A DNA stretch of 33,442 bases, from the IMG/VR virus record IMGVR_UViG_3300044634_001740, positions 1 to 33,442 of that record; one strand, given 5' to 3'. The stretch's first letter is position 1; every line of letters begins with the position of its first letter. Shown piece after piece: positions 25,522 through 32,604 of this stretch. The notes under the pieces are model-generated. The model was given only the letters and a program-made list of their open reading frames with translations, searched no databases and had not been told where the DNA came from. Source of the DNA: a virus. A program made the translations under genes and the position numbers.

Positions 25522-25822
25522 TGTCTTCTTCATTTAACCATTCTGGCAAATTCTTTTTACTCACCGAAACATCCATTGTTTGCCTTGCTTTCCCATAAGC
25601 CCTATCCAATAGCACTTCTGCAGCTCTTACATCGCCTTTAGCAGCTTTTGCTCGTAATGCCTTTAGTATTACTTCACCCGCTGTTATGCCGTCCTTTTCT
25701 TCGCCTAATACGTCAGCCAATAGCTTATCTAATTCGGGTAGTTTTTTAGGTCTGCCGTTTGGGTTTCCGCTTTCGCCTTTTTTGAAAGGTTTTAGGTTTT
25801 CTTTGTTCGGGTTCTTATTCAT
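25511..25822 (-). CDS. DUF5681-like protein, small terminase candidate
   Basis: This 103-residue protein has KPFKKGESGNPNGRPKKLPE (about 12-31), the Gly-rich basic signature of DUF5681, then helices including GDVRAAEVLLDRAYGKARQT. It lies between the methyltransferase and the large terminase, overlapping the latter start. Small terminase function is inferred from position; the DNA-recognition role is not visible. Confidence 0.7.
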   Translation of the reverse strand: MNKNPNKENLKPFKKGESGNPNGRPKKLPELDKLLADVLGEEKDGITAGEVILKALRAKAAKGDVRAAEVLLDRAYGKARQTMDVSVSKKNLPEWLNEEDNEK

Positions 25823-25824
25823 TG

Positions 25825-27327
25825 TTAATTCTCTGTTTTAACCCACTCCTTTGTAACGTCCTTTCCGTTCAATTTAATAGTCAGTTTCGGGTCAAGTTTA
25901 ATCATTCGCTTTACTATTACATCTGCATACTTTGGGTCTAATTCCATTCCATAACATTTGCGGTTTAGTTGGTGGGCGGCTACCATTGTTGAACCACTAC
26001 CTAAAAACATATCTAATACTAAGCCATTATCGGGGCAACTTGATTTTATTGCTCTTTCACATAATGGAATTGGTTTAGGTGTTGCATGACCTCCTTCGTC
26101 TCCTTGTCTTAAATGCCTTTCAAATTTCCAAACATTGTTAAAGTTATCGTGAACATTATTAAAATATGCACGAGTACTATAATATTCTTTTTTAAGTTCT
26201 TCGTATTCTTTTTTGAATCCTTCGTATCCTTTTGTTTTACTGTATTCTTTTAATGCTTCATAGTTTTCTTTTGTTGGAAAATTCCATTGCGATTTACTCC
26301 ACCAATGGTTTACAGTCCTACCATCTTTATAACCTAAAGCAGTAGCAATTTTACCATCTGACTCATTAATTTTTTTTATTTCTTGTTCTAAATAAATTCT
26401 TATTGGCTCCCATTTATCAAAGTAATTATCTTGATTGTTATTAAAGCCTTGAACTCCACACATTACAAATAAGCACTTTTCATCTGCTATTGCATAGCTT
26501 CTTGTATTTTCTGAATTTTGACCTTGACCGTGTCCTTTATCCCAAGTTATTAAATTTCTAAACGTTGCCTTTTGGTCTGCAATATATGGCTTTAATATTT
26601 CGCTATAAATATCCATAAGCGGTTCATCAATACCCCAACAATACCAGCTTCCATTTTCTTTTAGGTGCATAAATTGTAAAGCAATCCATTCACGATTAAA
26701 ATTTAATAAATCTGAATAATTTAAGTTATCATTTAAAACTCCTTCGTTTTCTTTTTTCATTCCATAAGGCGGGTCGTTGTGAGCCATATCAGCTTTACTC
26801 CCATCCATTAACTTTGCCACTTGGTCGCTATCTGTACTATCCCCACAAAGCAAACGATGCTCTCCTATTTCGTAAAGGTCGCCTAAAACGGTTATAGGTG
26901 TTTCTGGTGGTGTTGCATCAAAATCATCTTCTTCGGCTTCGATTTCTTCGGCTGTAAAGTCGGGAACGTCTAATCCCCAAGCGTCTAACTGCTCTGTATC
27001 CCATTCATTAGCCAAAGTGTCCCAGTCCCACTCTCCAAAACCAACATTATCTTTAATCGTAAATTCTTTTTTCTGCTCAATATTCCAATCGTCTGCCATT
27101 GTTATCCAAGTGTCTGGAATATCTTTAAATTTCAATTCTTGTAGGGCTTTTAGTCGCATATTGCCTCCAAGTGGATATAACATACCATCTGTATCTGTTA
27201 CGCAAACAATAGGGCGTTTTTCAAGCATTTCGGGAAAGTCTTTAATAGACTGCACCAACTTTTTAAACTTATCGGTATTAATTAAACGAGGGTTGTTTGG
27301 ATTTGATTTTAATTGACTTAGCTTCAT
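25825..27327 (-). CDS. ParB-like nuclease domain fused to a DNA adenine/cytosine-N4 methyltransferase
   Basis: This 500-residue protein has an N-terminal ParB/sulfiredoxin-like domain (about 1-120; KLSQLKSNPNNPRLI, PLGGNMRLKAL) and a methyltransferase with motif IV NDPPYGM (184-190) before motif I DMFLGSGST (439-447), the beta-class order of N6-adenine or N4-cytosine enzymes. No paired restriction enzyme lies nearby, so it probably protects phage DNA or marks it for regulation or packaging. It is the first gene after the late promoter candidate at 27340-27369. Confidence 0.85.
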   Translation of the reverse strand: MKLSQLKSNPNNPRLINTDKFKKLVQSIKDFPEMLEKRPIVCVTDTDGMLYPLGGNMRLKALQELKFKDIPDTWITMADDWNIEQKKEFTIKDNVGFGEWDWDTLANEWDTEQLDAWGLDVPDFTAEEIEAEEDDFDATPPETPITVLGDLYEIGEHRLLCGDSTDSDQVAKLMDGSKADMAHNDPPYGMKKENEGVLNDNLNYSDLLNFNREWIALQFMHLKENGSWYCWGIDEPLMDIYSEILKPYIADQKATFRNLITWDKGHGQGQNSENTRSYAIADEKCLFVMCGVQGFNNNQDNYFDKWEPIRIYLEQEIKKINESDGKIATALGYKDGRTVNHWWSKSQWNFPTKENYEALKEYSKTKGYEGFKKEYEELKKEYYSTRAYFNNVHDNFNNVWKFERHLRQGDEGGHATPKPIPLCERAIKSSCPDNGLVLDMFLGSGSTMVAAHQLNRKCYGMELDPKYADVIVKRMIKLDPKLTIKLNGKDVTKEWVKTEN

Positions 27328-27339
27328 AATTTTATTTTA

Positions 27340-27369
27340 CAAAAATAACCTTTTTTTTTAATATTCAAA
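27340..27369 (-). promoter_or_regulatory. Candidate late promoter (TTTG-N18-TATTTTTG)
   Basis: On the minus strand TTTG (27366-27369) and TATTTTTG (27340-27347) are 18 bases apart, matching the Bacteroidota consensus. It lies 13 bases before the ParB-methyltransferase start and could drive packaging and structural genes. Confidence 0.55.
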
Positions 27370-27405
27370 CTTTTTTTTAGTTTAGATTAAAGTTGTTTGT
27401 GATGT

Positions 27406-27831
27406 TTATTCGCCATAAAGTCTTTCACGCTGTAAAATTACTTTTTGCCAGTTCCAATTTAGTAATTTAAATTCCTTTGATTTTGAAGTTAATGACCTTA
27501 GATACTCTTTTGTAATTAAACCGACTTTTTGAGTACTCTTTGACTTAATTTTATAGGTTGCAACCTCTGAGTTATGTATTCTTATGACCTTATATCCTTT
27601 TTGAGTTAAAAATTTATCCCTTTCTGCATCATACTCTTCACGTCCTATATGACTATCACCATCTATTTCATAAATAGTATTTCCGACTAAAAAGTCTACT
27701 ATATATTTACCTATTACCCATTGATTTTTATACTTAATTTTTTTTGAGTCTAATTTATTTCTAAACTCTTTTTCAGCCTTTGTTGGGTTGAATCTCATGT
27801 TTTCGGCTCTTTGTAAAAGTATATCCCTCAT
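27406..27831 (-). CDS. DUF559 (Vsr-like fold) endonuclease-like protein
   Basis: This 141-residue protein has the DUF559 pattern: AEKEFRNKLDSKK, then YIVDFLVGNT (Asp46), YEIDGDSHIGREEYDAERDK (Glu55, Asp57, His61) and LTQKGYKVIRIHNSEV. The Asp, Glu-x-Asp-Gly and His residues match the predicted metal-binding nuclease core, related to Vsr mismatch endonucleases. It may nick or cleave DNA, perhaps as a homing-type or packaging-associated nuclease. It stands alone between the structured RNA candidate and the late promoter. Confidence 0.8.
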   Translation of the reverse strand: MRDILLQRAENMRFNPTKAEKEFRNKLDSKKIKYKNQWVIGKYIVDFLVGNTIYEIDGDSHIGREEYDAERDKFLTQKGYKVIRIHNSEVATYKIKSKSTQKVGLITKEYLRSLTSKSKEFKLLNWNWQKVILQRERLYGE

Positions 27832-27949
27832 TTTTACTTTTTTTCGACTTTTTTTATTTTCTTATTAGTTATTTAAGTATTAAAGTAGTTATTTGAATAC
27901 TAAGATTAAATACTAGATTAATTGATTAGCTTAGAAGTTAGACCTTGAG

Positions 27950-28180
27950 TTTGACAATAGCCCCCCTTACCCAAACCTATAAAAAGTTTGTGTTTGAGGG
28001 CTGTCGTGATTAGCTTGTCAGTTGAGCCTTTCATTCGACAATTGATATAGCTCTGGTGCCTATCAACTTGGTGTGCTTTACGTGGTATCCAGACCACCCC
28101 TTGCCATACTTCCCCCACACCGTTCGCCCCGGGGATTGTGCTTGTGACGCTTAGTAGCACTTACGATGTTAGCCCCTAGG
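27950..28180 (-). ncRNA. Candidate structured noncoding RNA (about 230 nt)
   Basis: This GC-rich island sits in a 500-base stretch without a convincing gene (27832-28331). Minus-strand helices visible by eye: GTGCT (28160-28156) with AGCAC (28142-28138), enclosed by GGGG (28176-28173) with CCCC (28134-28131); GGTGTG (28121-28116) with CACACC (28075-28070), containing GTGGT (28097-28093) with ACCAC (28086-28082); TTGATA (28066-28061) with TATCAA (28047-28042); TTGTC (28041-28037) with GACAA (28019-28015); and GACAGCCC (28005-27998) with GGGCT...GTC (27963-27953), containing CAAAC (27990-27986) with GTTTG (27976-27972). It matches no RNA family I recognise. The 80-codon frame inside is judged a shadow. 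Confidence 0.6.
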
Positions 28181-28209
28181 TATCTAGCCATAAACCAACT
28201 AACAAAGGT

Positions 28210-28246
28210 TATAAAAAACAAAAGCCCACACAGGGTCGGTGCAGGC
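28210..28246 (-). terminator. Rho-independent terminator or attenuator
   Basis: On the minus strand GCCTGCAC (28246-28239) pairs with GTGTGGGC (28231-28224) through eight pairs (two G.U), with loop CGACCCT, followed by TTTTGTTTTTT. It lies 80-100 bases downstream of a promoter at 28314-28343, and part of its loop and 3' arm is complementary to the start of that transcript. Confidence 0.8.
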
Positions 28247-28313
28247 AATCGTTTTTATTAACTAAAATAAAACAAAACTTCTTTGATTTACTATTGACCC
28301 TGTAAATCTTATG

Positions 28314-28343
28314 CAAAGATAAAAACTATTTCTAAAATTCAAA
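28314..28343 (-). promoter_or_regulatory. Bacteroidota-type promoter upstream of the structured RNA
   Basis: On the minus strand TTTG (28343-28340) and TATCTTTG (28321-28314) are 18 bases apart. It lies at the 3' end of the 88-residue gene and would start a transcript just before the terminator at 28210-28246 and the RNA candidate. Confidence 0.65.
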
Positions 28344-28598
28344 ATCATTTTGATTATTTTTTTTATCCACATTCTGTTTAGGTTCAAATTTATTTACTTG
28401 TAATCCTTTTTCAGTTATGGTTAATTTCAGCTGATTGCCGTATTTATCAGACTTCATTAACTGATCAGCATTATCACCAACCCAATCGAATAGCATAGTC
28501 GGTGTAATAATAAGCTCACCAATGACCCAAGATGGGGCGGTGTCTTTCTTTTTAAAAAATAGTATGCCTTTTGGGTACACGTTTGTCTTTTCACTCAT
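28332..28598 (-). CDS. Hypothetical phage protein
   Basis: This 88-residue protein contains KGILFFKKKDTAPSWVIGEL, a pattern I associate with small conserved phage proteins near nuclease genes, and an Asn/Lys/Asp-rich tail. No function is assigned; a small DNA-binding protein is conceivable. Its ATG overlaps the stop of the VRR-NUC gene by four bases. Confidence 0.65.
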   Translation of the reverse strand: MSEKTNVYPKGILFFKKKDTAPSWVIGELIITPTMLFDWVGDNADQLMKSDKYGNQLKLTITEKGLQVNKFEPKQNVDKKNNQNDFEF

Positions 28599-28978
28599 AA
28601 ATTGTTTTTAAAATAATTATCAATAATTTGTTTGGCTTGTTCAAAACCGATTGCAAATGTAGCATAATAATTTGACTTTAATAACTGTTTGTGAACCTTA
28701 TTCTGTTGCTCAAGATGTTCAGACTTAAATGTGATACCATCTTTTTTAAATAGCTTTTCACCTGTTTTCTTTAATTCAATTAGTAAAGCATGATATTTAT
28801 CATTAGCGTGGAAAATTGTAATATCTGGAAAACCTTTACAGGATTGGAGCTGTTGATGTGCGACCGCCTGGCCTATTCTAAGTTTAATGCCAGCGGAATA
28901 GTCAGTCCGAAAAATAACATTTGGATATTGCGCTTTAATGTAAGCTACTATTTGTTTATGTTCTATTTTTTCACTCAT
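28595..28978 (-). CDS. VRR-NUC domain nuclease
   Basis: This 127-residue protein is a stand-alone VRR-NUC module: GFPDITIF (Asp52), LLIELKK (Glu68, Lys70) and a following Gln (about 91) form the PD-(D/E)XK-type active site. Relatives in phages process recombination or replication intermediates, including Holliday-junction-like structures. It is the first gene of the leftward arm. A TACCTTTG box lies only four bases before the ATG. Confidence 0.85.
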   Translation of the reverse strand: MSEKIEHKQIVAYIKAQYPNVIFRTDYSAGIKLRIGQAVAHQQLQSCKGFPDITIFHANDKYHALLIELKKTGEKLFKKDGITFKSEHLEQQNKVHKQLLKSNYYATFAIGFEQAKQIIDNYFKNNL

Positions 28979-28982
28979 TAGG

Positions 28983-28990
28983 CAAAGGTA
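28983..28990 (-). promoter_or_regulatory. TACCTTTG -7 box directly before the VRR-NUC gene
   Basis: The minus-strand TACCTTTG matches TAnnTTTG and ends four bases from the ATG, implying a leaderless or nearly leaderless mRNA. The nearest TTTG is only 14 bases further upstream, so the -33 box is uncertain. Confidence 0.45.
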
Positions 28991-29047
28991 CTAAAATACC
29001 TAAACAAAACTATTTTACTCTTTTTAACAATTAATTTATGAAACAAA

Positions 29048-29078
29048 TTTGTTTTTATCAAAATAGGGTTTATATTTG
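29048..29078 (+). promoter_or_regulatory. Promoter P2 of the replication arm (TTTG-N19-TATATTTG)
   Basis: TTTG (29048-29051) and TATATTTG (29071-29078), 19 bases apart, match the Bacteroidota consensus. The surrounding bases are almost identical to those at 32605-32635, and it lies 38 bases before the first gene of the rightward arm. Confidence 0.85.
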
Positions 29079-29116
29079 CATATCGTTATTAACTAAACAA
29101 CTAAAAACAAAAATTA

Positions 29117-29908
29117 ATGAGTAATTTAGCAATTAAAACACAAATATCACCCTTATTAGGAGTTGTAGGTCGGTCAATAATCGAAAGCATCCAAAGCGAA
29201 AAGATAACCGATTTGTTTGAACAGGATAAGGACCGTTTAAAAAAAGAGGTTGCTGAAATATTATTGAAGGCATACAACGACCTCAATAAAACATTTACAC
29301 AAAAAGAGGCTCAAACCTTATTGGATGGAGTTATTTTGAATTGTATCAATACTTATGGGCAATTAAAGATTGGTGAGCTTAAATATGCAGTTGAACATGG
29401 CATAAGAGGCGAATATGGTGAGTATTATGGATTCAGTGTGGTCACTATCCATAAGTTCATTAAAGCCTACAAGGAGAGCGAAGATAGGGCGGAGGCATTG
29501 CGTAAACAGATCCAGTATGAAGATTCCATAAAAATCAAACCAGTGACTGAAATTGACAAGGCTGAAATTGAAAAAGAGTTTTGGGAAAATGAAAAGATTA
29601 AGATTGCTGAATATCAAAAGACAAAAAAATTATATATTGAGCTTCCAATATTTCATTTTAAAATGTACGAAGAGTCTGGATTAATTCAACTTGAAAAAGG
29701 CATGAAGGCACAATACTTTGACAAAGCTAAAAACGTCTTTCTTAAGACAACTGATTTTGAGAATAAAGAAAATAGAATACTTAGAAACAAAATTTATGAA
29801 GGTATTGAATTGACACTTGATGAAAAGAGAAGGCTGTCTACAATCGCCTGCAAGCTGATACTTGAAGATGAATTTTTGAGAAATGATTTATTAACTAAAA
29901 TAAAATAA
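29117..29908 (+). CDS. Probable replication-associated protein
   Basis: This 263-residue, mostly helical protein has EHGIRGEYGEYYGFSVVTIH (about 88-107), a pattern seen in replication-region proteins of flavobacterial phages and prophages, followed by a long charged helix. No catalytic motif is visible. It is the first gene behind promoter P2 at the divergence point, where an initiator or primosome protein would be expected. Its stop TAA is followed by CGG, where a stem-loop element begins. Confidence 0.5.
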   Translation: MSNLAIKTQISPLLGVVGRSIIESIQSEKITDLFEQDKDRLKKEVAEILLKAYNDLNKTFTQKEAQTLLDGVILNCINTYGQLKIGELKYAVEHGIRGEYGEYYGFSVVTIHKFIKAYKESEDRAEALRKQIQYEDSIKIKPVTEIDKAEIEKEFWENEKIKIAEYQKTKKLYIELPIFHFKMYEESGLIQLEKGMKAQYFDKAKNVFLKTTDFENKENRILRNKIYEGIELTLDEKRRLSTIACKLILEDEFLRNDLLTKIK

Positions 29909-30031
29909 CGGCATCTGCTTTGCGAAGTGGCGGTTTTGGAACACGTCAGCTTCAATTTAGCACTACCGTTCAATAGAATTACAAGGGTTCAACTTAGCAC
30001 TTCACCCGCCATTTTGCAAAGCAAGTGTTAT
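29906..30031 (+). repeat. Long stem-loop element (about 125 bp)
   Basis: Arms at 29916-29933 and 30006-30023 form an 18-bp stem of Watson-Crick pairs with two G.U when read as RNA, extended by ATAAC (29905-29909) with GTTAT (30027-30031). The loop holds a 14-bp near-repeat TTCAAyTTAGCACT at 29951-29964 and 29988-30001. It lies between the replication gene and the next gene and is richer in GC than its flanks. Confidence 0.8.
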
Positions 30032-30045
30032 AAACTGTTTTTAAT

Positions 30046-30243
30046 ATGCAAGATAAAAAGCAAAAATTAATGAATCAAATTGATAGACTTGACCGCTGTA
30101 TTTCAGAACTTGAAATAACAGCAAATAACTTTTATGAACCACAAGGTGAACTGCTTAAGGGGTGGAATTTACTTCTATCAATGAGAGATAAGTTAACCAA
30201 GTTTAGAGATAAACATTGGCAAATGTACGATAAGCTAAAATAG
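30046..30243 (+). CDS. Small coiled-coil hypothetical protein
   Basis: This 65-residue Lys/Leu-rich helical protein begins MQDKKQKLMNQIDRLDRCIS, likely a short coiled coil. It has no recognised family. It is the first gene after the stem-loop element. Confidence 0.6.
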   Translation: MQDKKQKLMNQIDRLDRCISELEITANNFYEPQGELLKGWNLLLSMRDKLTKFRDKHWQMYDKLK

Positions 30244-30334
30244 TTTATAACTCTTATATACACGCAACTACTACAATGTATAAACAATAATTATCAAACA
30301 TATAACCTTTTAAAACAAAATAAAATAAAACAAA

Positions 30335-30628
30335 ATGAACAAAGAAAAATCAATCAAACAAGCACAGGAGGCTAAAAGGAATCACTATTTAAACTGCTTT
30401 AATTTTGCGGTTAAATGGATTAAAAAAACTAATCTAAGTAAGTTTAGCAGTGAAGATATTATAGAGGCTTATGATGCCACAAATGAGCCGAAGCCAGCCG
30501 AAAAAAGGGTATGGGGTTCTGTTATACGAGAACTTGCAAAAGCCAATGTAATTCGATTCAAAGAATACGGAATTTATAAAAAACTATCTGGACACGCTAA
30601 ACCTATTTATATCTGGCAAAAGTTTTGA
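30335..30628 (+). CDS. Hypothetical early protein
   Basis: This 97-residue basic protein includes KRVWGSVIRELAKANVIRFK and ends YIWQKF, a layout like a small winged-helix fold found in early-arm proteins of Bacteroidota phages. DNA binding is possible but not shown. An A-rich leader (AAAACAAAATAAAATAAAAC) precedes the ATG. Confidence 0.6.
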   Translation: MNKEKSIKQAQEAKRNHYLNCFNFAVKWIKKTNLSKFSSEDIIEAYDATNEPKPAEKRVWGSVIRELAKANVIRFKEYGIYKKLSGHAKPIYIWQKF

Positions 30629-30653
30629 TAATTAAAAAACTTTAATAAATTTG
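30624..30653 (+). promoter_or_regulatory. Promoter P4 (TTTG-N18-TAAATTTG)
   Basis: TTTG (30624-30627) and TAAATTTG (30646-30653), 18 bases apart, fit the Bacteroidota consensus. It lies 17 bases before the ATG of the Cro/CI-like gene and overlaps the end of the preceding gene. Confidence 0.65.
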
Positions 30654-30670
30654 CAAAATAAAATAATAAG

Positions 30671-30895
30671 ATGGTAAAGCAATTGATACTAAAAACGGAG
30701 GTCAAAGAAAAATTAAAAAATGATGAATCCTTAATGTTGGCTATTGCTAGTTTAACGGATGGTAAGATCTCGACAGTGATTAGGCAAATTAAAGATAATC
30801 ACATTAACATACTTAGATACCCTGCTCTATTGACTATTTCAGAAAGATTGGATATTCCAGTTAGTGAGTTAGTAGAGGAAGTGGATGGGGAGTAA
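30671..30895 (+). CDS. Cro/CI-like helix-turn-helix protein
   Basis: This 74-residue protein has the pattern of a small helix-turn-helix domain: LAIASLTDGKISTVIRQIKD, then YPALLTISERLDIPVSEL, which resembles the last helix of XRE-family regulators. It sits directly behind its own promoter and may control early genes. Reverse-strand frames over it and the next gene are shadows. Confidence 0.55.
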   Translation: MVKQLILKTEVKEKLKNDESLMLAIASLTDGKISTVIRQIKDNHINILRYPALLTISERLDIPVSELVEEVDGE

Positions 30896-30938
30896 GGGAA
30901 AGGTATATAAGCAGTATCGGAGTGAGTAGCACAGCAAT

Positions 30939-31427
30939 ATGAGTAAAAAATTAGAAATATTAAAAAATTCACTTGCAAAAAAAGAGCAAGAGTTACAACG
31001 CAGATTTGATGTGCATTTTGCAACCGTAAAACAAGCCAATGGACAACCGTTAAATGATAAAAGAAACGGACAAGCCACTTTAAATAAATGGGAACGACAA
31101 AACGATGCAATACGAACAGCAAAAGAAAATATTGAAAAAACAAAACGAGCCATAGAATTTGAGGAAGGAAAAATAAAAGGTGTTGAACTCTTAAACGGAT
31201 ATATTCCAAAAGAAATATTGGCACTTGTAGAAAGTGGCGAACTAATCCAATGGCGAAAACATCCACATACTTTTTTTGTCGCTGGTGTTGATAAGGCTCG
31301 TATTGTTTGGCTTGAAAAAACTAAAAATGTTGGACACAAATTTTTCAGCGAAATAAAAGAACAAGAACAAAAAACAAAATTTGTCAGGGTGTTCAATCCG
31401 TTGGGTGCTGTTTTAAATGGTAGGTAA
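30939..31427 (+). CDS. Hypothetical protein with coiled-coil N-terminus
   Basis: This 162-residue protein has a Lys/Glu/Gln-rich helical N-terminal half (about 1-80), then a compact C-terminal part with LVESGELIQWRKHPHTFFVA and VDKARIVWLEKTKNVGHKFF. No family was recognised. It follows the Cro/CI-like gene with a 43-base gap. Confidence 0.65.
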   Translation: MSKKLEILKNSLAKKEQELQRRFDVHFATVKQANGQPLNDKRNGQATLNKWERQNDAIRTAKENIEKTKRAIEFEEGKIKGVELLNGYIPKEILALVESGELIQWRKHPHTFFVAGVDKARIVWLEKTKNVGHKFFSEIKEQEQKTKFVRVFNPLGAVLNGR

Positions 31428-31507
31428 CTGTTCAATACACGCACTTTCTTGTCTAATAACAGACTGATAATTAATAACAATTTTGACAACTAAAACAAAA
31501 CAAAAGT

Positions 31508-31903
31508 ATGAATCAAAAACAAACAATGGCAAACTTGCATTTAGCGGTTTGTGTACGAGGCAACGCTACAAGTGAAGTCTACATCAGCGACCAGATAGCC
31601 TCTCTTATTAAGTCATTCTTAGGAATTGAAAAACAAGATTTATTTTCCAAAAATCGAAAACGTGAAATTGCATTAGGTCGGCATCTATACCGATACCTTT
31701 TAAGAATTTATTTGCCAGTTGAAAAAAATAGTTTAAATCTAATTGGTCAGCTTTCAAATTCAGATCACAGCACGGTAATCCACAGCATTAGGCAAATTAG
31801 GAATCTGTTTAGTTGCACAGATGATTTTTCATTAGCATATTCAGAAAAATTCACTAATATTGAAAACAAACTAAAAGATATGCTAACTTATGCTAGAAGC
31901 TAA
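31508..31903 (+). CDS. Stand-alone DnaA domain IV-like protein
   Basis: This 131-residue protein aligns by eye with the C-terminal DNA-binding domain of DnaA: KREIALGRHLYRYLLR (about 51-66) and SLNLIGQLSNSDHSTVIHSI (about 75-94), the counterpart of the DHTTV signature that contacts the DnaA box. The AAA+ domain is missing. It could mark the phage origin for the host DnaA, compete with it, or regulate transcription. It overlaps the next gene by 14 bases. Confidence 0.8.
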   Translation: MNQKQTMANLHLAVCVRGNATSEVYISDQIASLIKSFLGIEKQDLFSKNRKREIALGRHLYRYLLRIYLPVEKNSLNLIGQLSNSDHSTVIHSIRQIRNLFSCTDDFSLAYSEKFTNIENKLKDMLTYARS

Positions 31904-32569
31904 TTTAAGGGGTGTAATAATTCAAATCCCTACATCTTGGAGTGACGTTCCTTTTAAAAATTACATAAAGTTTTTAGATTGTGATTTCACACCGAAGTCA
32001 GTAGTTATGGCTTTAACGTCTATAAACTCAAACGACTATGATAGGCTTACTATTGCAGACTTAGGAGCTATCAATATTGCTTTATCATTTACAACCGATT
32101 TGCCAAATGCCTTTATTTCAGATGAAGATATAAAAAAAATAGATATCGGCTTTGAAACTTATGGCAAAATTGAACTATGCAAGGCTAAACTAATTGAAGT
32201 TGATAAACCATTCAAATCATTAATAACTATCTGTTCGACTTATCTTGAACGTGATATAAGCAACGAGCCAACCTCCACTATTTATCCCATCGGATGTTTT
32301 TTTTTGACCAAATTAATAGCTTTTTCGAGAAATACCAACGCCTTAATGACTATAAGCCATCGGCATTAGAAGAACTGGCAGATGTTGACCAGTTGAAAAA
32401 GTATGGCGCGAAAATTACTATTAAAAGTTTGTGCGATAAATTCCATAAAACAATGGGAGAAGTTCTGGCCATGAGAGCTGAAGAGGTGTATGAATACTTG
32501 CTTATAGACTTTGAAGAGCATCAATATGCTAAGAGATTAGACCAAGCTTCTAAACACATAAATAAATAA
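31890..32569 (+). CDS. Tail assembly chaperone-like protein read through a -1 frameshift
   Basis: Frame one (31890-32369, 159 residues) and an overlapping frame (to 32569) join at a T9 run (32297-32305) with U_UUU_UUG in phase. A -1 slip replaces the out-of-frame tail and gives 226 residues: an N-terminal domain (IPTSWSDVPFKNYIKFL) and a C-terminal helical domain (TIKSLCDKFHKTMGEVLAMR...EEVYEYLLIDFEEHQ). The two-part layout and -1 shift resemble siphovirus tail assembly chaperones (lambda gpG/gpGT). The location in the early plus-strand arm, far from the tape measure gene, is odd. A base missing from the run is the alternative. Confidence 0.5.
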
Positions 32570-32604
32570 TTTAACATTTTTTAAGAATATTTTTATCAAA
32601 TAAA

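Noticed and set aside
27918-28160. 80-codon minus-strand frame in the GC-rich island
   Set aside because: Composition and codon use differ from all other genes, it shows no recognisable motif, and the segment is better explained by nested helices of a structured RNA.
27950-28180. Group I intron, tmRNA, RNase P RNA or tRNA as identity of the structured segment
   Set aside because: No tRNA T-loop or acceptor stem, no tmRNA tag frame with tRNA-like end, no group I core sequence, and no flanking gene that would be restored by splicing.
29905-30031. Integron attC site
   Set aside because: The termini ATAAC and GTTAT lie in the right orientation, but the RYYYAAC and GTTRRRY consensus sites are not met and there is no integrase.
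30799-31489. Two long minus-strand frames opposite the Cro/CI-like and following genes
   Set aside because: They have Phe/Leu/Ser-rich shadow composition and oppose plus-strand genes with leaders and a promoter.
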